Source of the DNA: Christensenella sp. UBA6880
GTDB taxonomy: Bacteria > Bacillota > Clostridia > Christensenellales > CAG-917
DNA: 28,169 bases
Direction: 5' to 3'
NCBI GenBank assembly: GCA_002449145.1
Contig: DKCG01000013.1
Location: forward strand, 1 to 28,169
The notes under the pieces were generated by a model. It was not told the DNA's origin. It was given only the letters and a program-made list of their open reading frames with translations, and made no database searches. The position numbers were made by a program, and so were the translations under genes. Below, piece by piece: positions 21,705 through 28,169 of the stretch; position 1 is the first letter of the stretch, and each line of letters opens with the position of its first letter.

Positions 21705-22022
21705 TTAAGCACCTTGTGAGATGAGACCCCACATTACGAAGCAGATGATCGAGCAAATCATAATGAAGGCGAAAAGACCGAAGGTGATCTTTTTCAAAAT
21801 GCTTTCTTTGTTGGTGGATTTGTTCTTGCCGTAGTAAGTATCGCTCGCGCCCGTGATGACGCCAACGTTGTCGTTTGTGCCTTTTTGCATCATTATTACG
21901 ACGATGATTGCAACAGCGGCGACCACCATCAATATGAGAAACACTTTCAAACATATTTCATAATCCGCATATCTCACGCCTTGTTCGGCAGCAAGAAGGA
22001 TTGCGTTCAATGTATCAAGCAT
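21705..22022 (-). CDS. secG: Protein translocase subunit SecG
   Basis: A 105-residue membrane protein of the SecYEG channel. Two hydrophobic segments (about 24-45 and 80-100) flank the conserved cytoplasmic loop VVIMMQKGTNDNVGVITGAS and a short charged stretch, as in the family. The N-terminus is about 20 residues longer than in many homologues. GGAGG is placed well before the ATG at 22022, so I keep this start. It has its own promoter (22051-22079) and terminator, so it is a single-gene unit here. Confidence 0.93.
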   Translation of the reverse strand: MLDTLNAILLAAEQGVRYADYEICLKVFLILMVVAAVAIIVVIMMQKGTNDNVGVITGASDTYYGKNKSTNKESILKKITFGLFAFIMICSIICFVMWGLISQGA

Positions 22023-22050
22023 ATCTATACCTCCTAAAAGTTACTTTGAA

Positions 22051-22079
22051 ATTTTAGCACACGAAAAGGCAATTTGCAA
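22051..22079 (-). promoter_or_regulatory. Promoter of secG
   Basis: TTGCAA (22079-22074) and TAAAAT (22056-22051) are 17 bp apart on the minus strand. A leader of roughly 20 bases then carries the GGAGG site. It is divergent from the ferritin-like gene. Confidence 0.75.
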
Positions 22080-22160
22080 GCGGTTTTATATATATTTTGA
22101 ACGTTAATTGCCGCATATGGCAACTTTTTTCGAGTTTGCACACAATTTGCGCAAGGTGAA

Positions 22161-22188
22161 TATAATGTGCAAAATCAAGCGAGGTGAA
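22161..22188 (+). promoter_or_regulatory. -10 box and ribosome binding site of the ferritin-like gene
   Basis: TATAAT (22161-22166) is consensus, but the -35 region (TTGCAC, 22136-22141) is 19 bp away and weak, which suggests an activator or a different control. GAGGTGAA (22181-22188) is a good ribosome binding site for the ATG at 22191. Confidence 0.55.
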
Positions 22189-22190
22189 AT

Positions 22191-22700
22191 ATGGACTTAT
22201 CAAAATACGCAAGCGAATTGCCGTACCCCGAAATAGAAGTCGAACAAAACGTTGCCGAATCCAAACTTTTGATGCCGGTATATTCGGGTTCGTCGGGCGA
22301 GTTGACCGCCGTTTTGACCTACTGTTTTCAACTATACATAACGCCGAAATATCCCGATATTCAAGAAGCGCTCGAAGGGATTGCGATGACCGAAATGCGA
22401 CATCACGAACTGCTCGGAAAAACCATATACAAACTCGGCGGCTACCCGATTATGGGCGCGCGCACCTACTGGAACGGAAGTTTTGCAAACTACACTCTCG
22501 ACCCAAAAAGATACCTTCGCGAAAACATACTCGCCGAGCAAAACGCGATTATGAACTACGAGCGCACTATTTTGAATTTGTCAACCGACAGCGTGAAAAT
22601 GCTACTCGAAAGAATCATTCTCGACGAGGAAATACACATAAAAATATTCAAACAACTGCTCAAAGACCACTTTGACGTCGAGTATGAAAAAACGAGATAA
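22191..22700 (+). CDS. Ferritin-like di-iron protein
   Basis: A 169-residue four-helix protein with the two-metal ligand pattern of the ferritin/rubrerythrin/Mn-catalase superfamily. Glu37 (GELTAV) and Glu68-x-x-His71 (TEMRHHE) lie in the first pair of helices. Glu116 (LAEQNAI) and Glu146-x-x-His149 (DEEIHIK) lie in the second pair. It lacks the rubredoxin-like cysteines of full rubrerythrins. The likely role is oxidative-stress defence (peroxide or oxygen reduction), or possibly a spore-coat Mn-catalase-like protein; sequence alone does not decide. It is a single gene between its own promoter and the terminator at 22812-22841. Confidence 0.85.
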   Translation: MDLSKYASELPYPEIEVEQNVAESKLLMPVYSGSSGELTAVLTYCFQLYITPKYPDIQEALEGIAMTEMRHHELLGKTIYKLGGYPIMGARTYWNGSFANYTLDPKRYLRENILAEQNAIMNYERTILNLSTDSVKMLLERIILDEEIHIKIFKQLLKDHFDVEYEKTR

Positions 22701-22811
22701 GCAAACGGCGAAAAATCGAAATTGCAACGCTTTTGCAAACTCAATCGAAAAAGCGCGAAAAGCGGCAATCTAAACGGATATGTTTATAAAAATCAAAATA
22801 AATCGAGCAAT

Positions 22812-22841
22812 AAAAAACAGACGTTCAATCGTCTGTTTTTT
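22812..22841. terminator. Bidirectional terminator overlapping the phosphatase gene end
   Basis: AAAAAACAGACG (22812-22823) and CGTCTGTTTTTT (22830-22841) form a perfect 12-bp stem with a 6-base loop. It serves the ferritin-like gene on the plus strand and the long operon on the minus strand. The phosphatase stop codon (22825-22827) lies in the loop. Confidence 0.9.
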
Positions 22842-23268
22842 GCGTCGTGCGGTAAATGGAATCGAGACCGTTCCAAAGGATTCTATACACGTTTTCGTAA
22901 GCCTCGACGCCTTGTCCGTAGGGGTCGGGAACGTCTTGTCCCAGAAGGTCGGAAAGCACGAACAAATTGCGCTTTTTGCCGTAATTTTGCACGAGAACTT
23001 GCTCGTGATATTCGGTCATAACGAACACGAAATCCGCCTTTTTGTAAAGTTGTTTGGTGCAAAACTGCGATTGTTTGTCGAAGTACGGCACGCCGTGTCT
23101 GTCGAGAGTTGCAAGGCATAACTGATTGATACGGTCGTTTGAGAGTATCAAGCCTGCGCTGTCAACTTCAATGTCCTCAACGCCTCTTGCTCGCAAAAAC
23201 GCTTTGAACATATATTCCGCCATTGGCGAGCGGCAAGTGTTTGCCGAGCATACGAAAAGCACTTTCAT
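22825..23268 (-). CDS. Low-molecular-weight protein tyrosine (or arginine) phosphatase
   Basis: A 147-residue LMW-PTP. The P-loop CSANTCRS (Cys7 to Arg13, the CX5R nucleophile motif) opens the protein, and the general acid is Asp115 in DVPDPYG. In Bacillota such enzymes dephosphorylate tyrosines or, in the YwlE group, arginines. Thr at the position after Asn (CSANTCRS) is the feature associated with arginine specificity, so a YwlE-like role is possible. It overlaps the end of tsaC by 4 bases, the same tsaC-ywlE order seen in Bacillus. Its last codons form one arm of the terminator. Confidence 0.92.
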   Translation of the reverse strand: MKVLFVCSANTCRSPMAEYMFKAFLRARGVEDIEVDSAGLILSNDRINQLCLATLDRHGVPYFDKQSQFCTKQLYKKADFVFVMTEYHEQVLVQNYGKKRNLFVLSDLLGQDVPDPYGQGVEAYENVYRILWNGLDSIYRTTQKTDD

Positions 23269-24248
23269 ACGCTCTTGCCCCCTGCGGCTTTCTCCACTCT
23301 GTTCATAACCGACGCTTCGAGTCCCGTTCCGTCAAGGTGTTCGATGATTATGTAATCGTACTCTTTTTCCGCCGTATGCAACGCAGAATACACGTTGCGG
23401 GTGTAGTCCTCGATGGTGATTCCGAGCGAGATTTGCGCGCGGTCTTTGACCTTATCTCTATAAATATCGCGAGCGACAATGACGGGATTTTTTCCCTCTG
23501 CCGTTTTTTTGTCGTACTGCGAGATTGCGTGGTCGATATTTTCCGCCATAACCGTTTCGACGATAGGCGCGTAGTGCGTGTATTTCATTCCCGGGGCTTT
23601 TGCGATTTTGATAACCTTTCCGTTTTGACTGACTTGCCCCACAATGTCGAGAAGCATATCTGCGGTTATCGCGCCGGGGCGAAGTATCGTCGGCGTATCG
23701 CAAGTGAGGTCGAGTACGGTGGATTCGATACCCACGCCGCACGGACCGTCGTCCAAAATTAGTTCCACGCGCCCTTGCAAGTCCTCATAGACGTGTTGAG
23801 CGGTCGTCGGCGAGATGTGTTTCGAGCGGTTTGCGGACGGCGCGGCAAGCGGCTTGCTGTTTGCGATAAGTTCGCGCGCCCACTTGTTGTTGGGCATACG
23901 AATACCCACCGTTTCGCCGCCTGCGGTGACGATATACGGGATTTTGTCGCTCTTGTTGAGAATCACGGTAAGCGGACCGGGCATAAAGCGAGAAGCAAGT
24001 TCGTAGAACTTGTCGGGAATATCCTTTGCGATGTCCTTGACTTGTTCGAGCGAGGATATATGCACGATGAGCGGATTGTCTTGCGGTCTGCCCTTTGCCT
24101 CGAATATTTTTGCGACCGCACTCTCGTCAAAGGCGTTTGCGCCGAGTCCGTACACGGTTTCCGTCGGAAACACCACGAGTCCGCCCTCGTTTATTATTTT
24201 CGCGCCCTTTTGGATTGCGTCGCTTGCTTTTTCGATTGTAGTAATCAT
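23265..24248 (-). CDS. tsaC: L-threonylcarbamoyladenylate synthase (Sua5/TsaC type)
   Basis: A 327-residue two-domain Sua5-type enzyme. It makes threonylcarbamoyl-AMP from threonine, bicarbonate and ATP, the first step of tRNA t6A synthesis. The YrdC domain (about 1-200) shows GGLVVFPTETVYGLGANA, KGRPQDNPLIVHI, PGPLTVIL and AAPSANRS. The C-terminal Sua5 domain (about 225-327) starts with APGMKYTHYAP. It supplies the substrate for TsaB/TsaD/TsaE, two of which are encoded at 15931-17672 in another operon. A weak AGGAC precedes the ATG. It follows the lipoprotein gene after 14 bases. Confidence 0.93.
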   Translation of the reverse strand: MITTIEKASDAIQKGAKIINEGGLVVFPTETVYGLGANAFDESAVAKIFEAKGRPQDNPLIVHISSLEQVKDIAKDIPDKFYELASRFMPGPLTVILNKSDKIPYIVTAGGETVGIRMPNNKWARELIANSKPLAAPSANRSKHISPTTAQHVYEDLQGRVELILDDGPCGVGIESTVLDLTCDTPTILRPGAITADMLLDIVGQVSQNGKVIKIAKAPGMKYTHYAPIVETVMAENIDHAISQYDKKTAEGKNPVIVARDIYRDKVKDRAQISLGITIEDYTRNVYSALHTAEKEYDYIIIEHLDGTGLEASVMNRVEKAAGGKSV

Positions 24249-24262
24249 TTGTATGTCCTGAC

Positions 24263-26173
24263 TTAGATGAGTCTGTACACGGTGTAACTAACGTTGTTGC
24301 CGACCGTCACTTTGTCGAATACGAACACGTTGCTCGGCGAGGACGTGGGTGCGTAAAGCACGCTTCCCGCACTCATAGTCGCGTTCATAACGACGTTTTT
24401 GTTGACGTTGGGATTGAAGTTTTTGATGCCGTATTTGTAGATCGTGTTGTTCTTGGAATCCTTTTCGCCCGAATCGACTTTGTACATATAGCAACCGATT
24501 TTGTAGATGAAGTTGCCGTTGGAATCTGTTGCGATTTCCTCTTTTGTGAGCGGCGTAGATCCGTCCGTCATTTGCGTGATTTGATTGCCGTCGCTGCCGA
24601 CGATATACCACGTTGCGACGCCGTCCTCGTTTTTGGCTTTACCAACCGTATACGAGCCTCTGAACGCCGAGAGCGAGAGGTATTTGAACGGCACGACCAC
24701 TTCGCCTCTGAGGTTGAACGCGCCGTAAAGTTTTTCGGGATTGGACGAGGTGTCGTCGGGGTCGTTGACCGCAACCACGAATATGCCGTTTGAAAGTTCT
24801 TGTTGCTGAATGTCGTTTCTTGAGTTATGCCCTATCCTGTTGCCGTCCTTGTCGTAGACGTTGAACTCGCTGGGAAGCACGGGGTTATAGTAATAACCGT
24901 CAACGCACTGCATAATGAGGTCGTAATAGCCGACTTTTTCTTTCTTCTGGTCCTTTATGGTAATGCCGTAGTTGCCCGTGAGCGACATAACGACATTGAA
25001 GTTTTCGTCGAGGATAAACTGGTCGTAAGTGCCGATTTTGTTCCTAATGGTCAAACCGTAACTTGCATAAGTGAATCCGTCTTTGAGATATTGCGAAGTC
25101 GCGATACCCGCCTTGTCGCCGTCGTAGTAGTTGTTTTCGAGGTAAATGAAAACTTTGTCCGAATTTTTGGTGTATTCGGAAGAATTATCGTTGTCGGGGG
25201 TGTAAATTCTGCGAGAGAAAACGTAGTAGTCGAATCCGTCGTAGTAGGTGTATTCCTCGTCCTTTTCCACCGTCCAGTCTTGGTGGATAAAGAATTTTCC
25301 GCCGCCCATATAGGTTATTTCGCCGTAGTAGTCGTCTTTATCGTTGTCGGCAACCGTACCGTTCGCGGTTGCGACAGTGGTGCCTACTTCGCCCGAAACA
25401 CTGTTCGGAACGGCAAAAATGTAGTCCCCTGCCGTGTTGCCCGTTATGGTGACGTACTTGCCGTCGAAGCCCTTAACGTCCGTGAGGGTACCTTTTGCGT
25501 TTTCGAGTTTTGCAACGAGCGTTCCGCATTGCGAAAGTTCATTGTTTACGCTCGGACGATATATAGAAGTATAGCCGCTCGTGCCGCTTCTGTCGTATGT
25601 CGAGTTGACTGCGATAAGTCCGCCGTCGAGGATTTTGAGGATTGAATCGATGTTTGCGCCGCTGTTTGACGACCAGTTGATTTTGGTGCGCGAAAGCACC
25701 GTTCTGCCGTTTGAATCGAACACGCCTGCCGTGTAATCGTTAAACTTGCAAGCGATAAGGCCGTCTTTGACTCTCAAAGCGGAAATTCCGAGCGACGCGG
25801 GCAAAATCATACCTTTCATACCGCCGTCGAAATACTCTTTCGTATCGCCGCACTTGACGATTGACAGCACGTCGCCGTTGCTCACGACGAATGCGTCGAG
25901 GCTTTCTATGTAGCCGACGTCACTGTTTACGTTGACCGCTTGAGTGTTTTTAGCAGTGCTCGTGGTGTAAATCGTCCAGCCCGTATCGAGAGTAAATTCT
26001 CTCTTTACGCCGCTAAATTCGGGATTGCTTTTAGTGGACTTGAAGATGTCCTCAACCGTTTTTGCCTTCACTTCGTCCTTGTCGCAAGAAACGATGAAAG
26101 CCACGCACGCAAAAAGCGTGCATACCGTGAGCGTAAGCGCAACGATTTTTGCCAAAAATCCTTTGTTTTTCAT
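24263..26173 (-). CDS. Large unknown lipoprotein with WG-like beta repeats
   Basis: A 636-residue predicted lipoprotein. A basic start (MKNKGFLAK) and hydrophobic stretch lead to the lipobox IVSC, with Cys at residue 30 followed by DKDE. Lipid attachment and LspA cleavage there are expected. The rest is rich in Gly, Tyr, Asp and Asn with many short beta stretches. YGAFNLRGEVVVPFKYLS is a clear WG-repeat-like unit, and other YxxIxxxDG segments suggest a beta-propeller. No catalytic motif is seen. Its ATG overlaps the recO stop (ATGA), and GGAG inside recO is its ribosome binding site. It is thus embedded in a housekeeping operon. Function unknown; a surface binding role is a guess. Confidence 0.8.
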   Translation of the reverse strand: MKNKGFLAKIVALTLTVCTLFACVAFIVSCDKDEVKAKTVEDIFKSTKSNPEFSGVKREFTLDTGWTIYTTSTAKNTQAVNVNSDVGYIESLDAFVVSNGDVLSIVKCGDTKEYFDGGMKGMILPASLGISALRVKDGLIACKFNDYTAGVFDSNGRTVLSRTKINWSSNSGANIDSILKILDGGLIAVNSTYDRSGTSGYTSIYRPSVNNELSQCGTLVAKLENAKGTLTDVKGFDGKYVTITGNTAGDYIFAVPNSVSGEVGTTVATANGTVADNDKDDYYGEITYMGGGKFFIHQDWTVEKDEEYTYYDGFDYYVFSRRIYTPDNDNSSEYTKNSDKVFIYLENNYYDGDKAGIATSQYLKDGFTYASYGLTIRNKIGTYDQFILDENFNVVMSLTGNYGITIKDQKKEKVGYYDLIMQCVDGYYYNPVLPSEFNVYDKDGNRIGHNSRNDIQQQELSNGIFVVAVNDPDDTSSNPEKLYGAFNLRGEVVVPFKYLSLSAFRGSYTVGKAKNEDGVATWYIVGSDGNQITQMTDGSTPLTKEEIATDSNGNFIYKIGCYMYKVDSGEKDSKNNTIYKYGIKNFNPNVNKNVVMNATMSAGSVLYAPTSSPSNVFVFDKVTVGNNVSYTVYRLI

Positions 26174-26871
26174 AGTTGCTCCGTAAAATAGTGAGTGCTT
26201 ATGCGCACCCCCGTCGTCATATATACAAAATCCGCAAGCAAAATATTTGATTTTATTTTGAGCGGATGCGTTGTATTCGATTGTTTTGCAAGGTATGCTC
26301 TCGTAACGTTGTCGATGAGGATTCCGTCAAGCCCCCTGCAATGCTCGCAGACTATTCCGTCCGCGTCCTTGAAATATGCGTTCGAGTCGATGTCGCACTT
26401 GCAGACGTTGCAATGCGCAAAGTCGAGACCGTTGCCCGATATATCCAAAAATCCGAGCAGAAAATCGCGTACGGTATCGTCCGCTTCTTCCTCGCCGTAC
26501 GCAAGCGTATCGAGGGTTTTGAGCGCGAGGATAAAGAGGTCGGGATTTGCCTCTCTCGAACCTTTTTGCAAGGTTTCGAGCACCAAAGACGCAGCGTAGT
26601 ACTTTTCTATGTCCGTAGTGATTTTGGAAAAGGATTCGATTTGACTGCACTCGGTTATGACGTATCTTCCGTTTCTGCCGCTCAAAACGTAGTCGCCGAA
26701 ATTCATAGGCTCGGCGGCGTAGCGCAGTTTGGCTCTCGGTTTAAGGCAACCTTTCGCCGTTGCGGTCAAAACGCCTCTGTCAACGCCGACAAGAGTGACA
26801 ATCATATCACTCTCGTTGTAAGGTACTGCCCTCGTTACGACGGCTTTAACTTTTACGTCGGCTGTTTGCAT
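26170..26871 (-). CDS. recO: DNA repair protein RecO
   Basis: A 233-residue recombination mediator that helps load RecA on SSB-coated DNA. The N-terminal OB fold (1-80) shows AVVTRAVPYNESDMIVTLV and GVLTATAKGCLKP. A helical domain follows. The zinc site is formed by Cys154, Cys157 (CNVCKCD), Cys175 and Cys178 (CEHC). The length matches the family. GGGG precedes the ATG. Its start overlaps the end of yqzL by 26 bases, and its stop overlaps the lipoprotein start, so translation is coupled at both ends. Confidence 0.93.
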   Translation of the reverse strand: MQTADVKVKAVVTRAVPYNESDMIVTLVGVDRGVLTATAKGCLKPRAKLRYAAEPMNFGDYVLSGRNGRYVITECSQIESFSKITTDIEKYYAASLVLETLQKGSREANPDLFILALKTLDTLAYGEEEADDTVRDFLLGFLDISGNGLDFAHCNVCKCDIDSNAYFKDADGIVCEHCRGLDGILIDNVTRAYLAKQSNTTHPLKIKSNILLADFVYMTTGVRISTHYFTEQL

Positions 26872-26986
26872 TTTCCCCTCGCAATTTTTGCGAGTTATCC
26901 TCGTATTCCTTCATCGCAAGGTACATTCCGTACACTTCGACGTCCCCGGTCTTTGCAAACATTTCCCATAACTCTCGTTTGTTCAC
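26846..26986 (-). CDS. yqzL: YqzL-like small protein
   Basis: A 46-codon gene between era and recO, the position of yqzL in Bacillota. The protein starts GTG-AAC-AAA and reads NKRELWEMFAKTGDVEVYGM then YLAMKEYE, matching the short YqzL pattern (aromatic pair, F, TG, Y, Y-x-x-K). The last ~17 residues are basic and overlap recO. No ATG is available upstream before an in-frame stop, and no strong ribosome binding site precedes the GTG, so the exact start is somewhat uncertain. The function of the family is unknown. Confidence 0.8.
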   Translation of the reverse strand: MNKRELWEMFAKTGDVEVYGMYLAMKEYEDNSQKLRGENANSRRKS

Positions 26987-27073
26987 GATGTCAGTATGTG
27001 CAGAAACGTCCGCATTATCCGTGATTTTCTTATTTTTTCGTTATTTTCTTATTTTCGGTTTCTTTGCGGCTCG

Positions 27074-27985
27074 TCAGTCTTTTTTGAGGGCTTTGAGGTC
27101 GTAGCCGAGTTCTTTCATAATTCTGTCGTCGTCGCGCCACTCGTTCTTAACTCTGACGTATAAGGTCAAAAACACCTTTTCGCCCGTCATTTCTTCGAGG
27201 TCGTGGCGAGCCTTCGTCGCAATCTGCTTAAGCATTTCGCCGCCCTTGCCGATAACTATCGCTTTGTGCGACTGCTTCTCGCAAATTATGTCCGCGTCGA
27301 TGTCGATTATGGGTTGTCCCTCTCTTTCCTCGAATTTGTTGATGTAAACGCCTATGCCGTACGGCACTTCCTTGTCGAGAAGATAGAGTGCTTTCTCGCG
27401 GATAATCTCGGTTGCCATAAAGCGCATACTGCTTTCGGTGTACATATCTTCGGGGTACATCGGCACGCCATCGGGAAGAAGTGCCACGAGTTCCGCTTTG
27501 AGCGGTTCGAGGTTGTCCTCTTTCTTTGCCGAGATAGGCACGATTGCTTTGAGCCCTGCGATTTTGTTGAGTTTTTCAAGGGATTCGAACATAGTTTCTC
27601 TCGTCACGCAGTCCTCTTTGTTGAGAGCCACGACCACGGGAACTTTGCTTGCGTTCTTTTCGAGGAACTCGTAGTCCTCTTTTTGCATACCCTTTGCCGC
27701 GTCTATGACGTACACAACGCCGTCAACGTCTTTGAGCGAGTTTTCAACCGCTTGCATCATATATTGTCCGAGATGGTTGCGCACTTTGTGAATACCGGGG
27801 GTATCGATAAGCACCATTTGGTAGCCGTCGCCGTTGATAATGCCCAAAAGTTTGTTTCTCGTGGTTTGAGGACGCCAAGAAACTATGGACACTTTTTCGC
27901 CCACAAGCGCGTTTGTGAGAGTGGACTTACCCGCGTTGGCAAGTCCCGCAATGCAAATAAAACCGCTTTTGAAATCTTCGTACAT
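27074..27985 (-). CDS. era: GTPase Era
   Basis: A 303-residue GTPase that binds the 3' end of 16S rRNA and assists 30S subunit assembly. G1 is GLANAGKST, where most Era proteins have GRPNVGKST; the key GKST is intact. G3 is DTPG, G4 NKED and G5 PISAKK. The C-terminal KH domain has EKQSHKAIVIGKGGEMLKQI and LYVRVKNEWRDDDRIMKELGY. GAGGAAG lies about ten bases before the ATG. It is the first visible gene of the era-yqzL-recO-lipoprotein-tsaC-phosphatase unit. The 97-bp repeat lies just upstream, so its promoter is probably in the 28000-28070 stretch, though none is clear. Confidence 0.95.
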   Translation of the reverse strand: MYEDFKSGFICIAGLANAGKSTLTNALVGEKVSIVSWRPQTTRNKLLGIINGDGYQMVLIDTPGIHKVRNHLGQYMMQAVENSLKDVDGVVYVIDAAKGMQKEDYEFLEKNASKVPVVVALNKEDCVTRETMFESLEKLNKIAGLKAIVPISAKKEDNLEPLKAELVALLPDGVPMYPEDMYTESSMRFMATEIIREKALYLLDKEVPYGIGVYINKFEEREGQPIIDIDADIICEKQSHKAIVIGKGGEMLKQIATKARHDLEEMTGEKVFLTLYVRVKNEWRDDDRIMKELGYDLKALKKD

Positions 27986-28072
27986 ATATTTTTACTTCCT
28001 CTTTTGCTTTCTTCTTATATCTTGCTCTTGCGCTTCGAACAAGGACTCGTTTGAATTTGAACTCCCCCCCCA

Positions 28073-28169
28073 TTCCTCACGTGTTTCCCCGCCCGTCGTT
28101 CCCCCTCTGCATTCTTTGAGGGAACCCACGACGTCCGCTCCGCGTGGGGCAACACTCGGTGCTCGCATA
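28073..28169. repeat. 97-bp dispersed repeat, copy B, cut by the window end
   Basis: It matches 3031-3127 at 92 of 97 positions in the same orientation. The window ends inside it. A run of eight C's just before it differs in length from the corresponding run in copy A. Confidence 0.9.

Noticed and set aside
1..28169. Defence system, prophage, integrative element or toxin-antitoxin pair
   Set aside because: I looked for integrases, transposases, nucleases, helicases, reverse transcriptases and small paired genes. None is visible; nearly all genes are housekeeping.

Overview
The window looks like core chromosome of a Bacillota bacterium, most likely class Clostridia and probably an uncultured lineage. 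The reasons are Gram-positive-type neighbourhoods and markers: yggS-sepF-lspA-rluD, era-yqzL-recO, an FMN riboswitch ahead of a RibU transporter, and a PdaB-like deacetylase. Shine-Dalgarno sites are strong (GAGGAGG, GGAGG) and sigma-A type promoters are close to consensus. I cannot name the genus. No rRNA, intact tRNA, transposase, phage gene or CRISPR array is visible. Most genes lie on the minus strand. The five plus-strand genes are all single-gene units.

Layout from left to right. 1-1200: a gene-free repeat block, then one SAM methyltransferase with its own promoter and terminator. 1195-6523 (minus): an ABC exporter, a 360-bp dispersed repeat, then rluD, lspA, sepF and yggS, which form a shortened version of the Gram-positive ylm division cluster. 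Arrays of short hairpins flank yggS on both sides, and a 105-bp MITE-like element sits in the second array. 6884-10293 (minus): a GH36 alpha-galactosidase-like enzyme, a two-OB-fold SSB-like protein and a PdaB-like deacetylase. 10518-11417 (plus): an unknown membrane protein with a consensus promoter and almost no leader. 11555-14506 (minus): ddl and a membrane-anchored murF, consecutive steps in building D-Ala-D-Ala and attaching it to the peptidoglycan precursor.

14677-17910 (minus) is the most interesting block. A consensus promoter and an FMN riboswitch with its terminator precede one continuous frame that fuses the riboflavin transporter subunit RibU to the tRNA t6A protein TsaE. tsaB, rimI and an alpha/beta hydrolase follow with overlapping ends. 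Riboflavin status should therefore set transcription of tRNA t6A genes. 17963-21522 holds a small unknown gene (plus), rsfS and a nadD-yqeK fusion (minus), an unknown membrane protein (plus) and smpB (minus). 21705-22700 has secG and a divergent ferritin-like protein. 22825-27985 (minus) reads as one operon: era, yqzL (a 46-codon gene with a GTG start), recO, a large lipoprotein, the Sua5-type tsaC and a low-molecular-weight phosphatase.

Three themes stand out beyond ordinary housekeeping. First, the riboswitch-controlled RibU-TsaE fusion. Second, promoters whose -10 box lies 6-7 bases before the ATG with no ribosome binding site (nadD-yqeK, smpB and the gene at 10518), which predicts leaderless mRNAs. 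Third, a mosaic of intergenic repeat modules: a 97-bp repeat in which the window also ends, an AT-rich 32-mer that supplies the last codons of rluD, hairpin arrays, and the MITE-like element. All functional calls come from reading motifs by eye; no database search was run.
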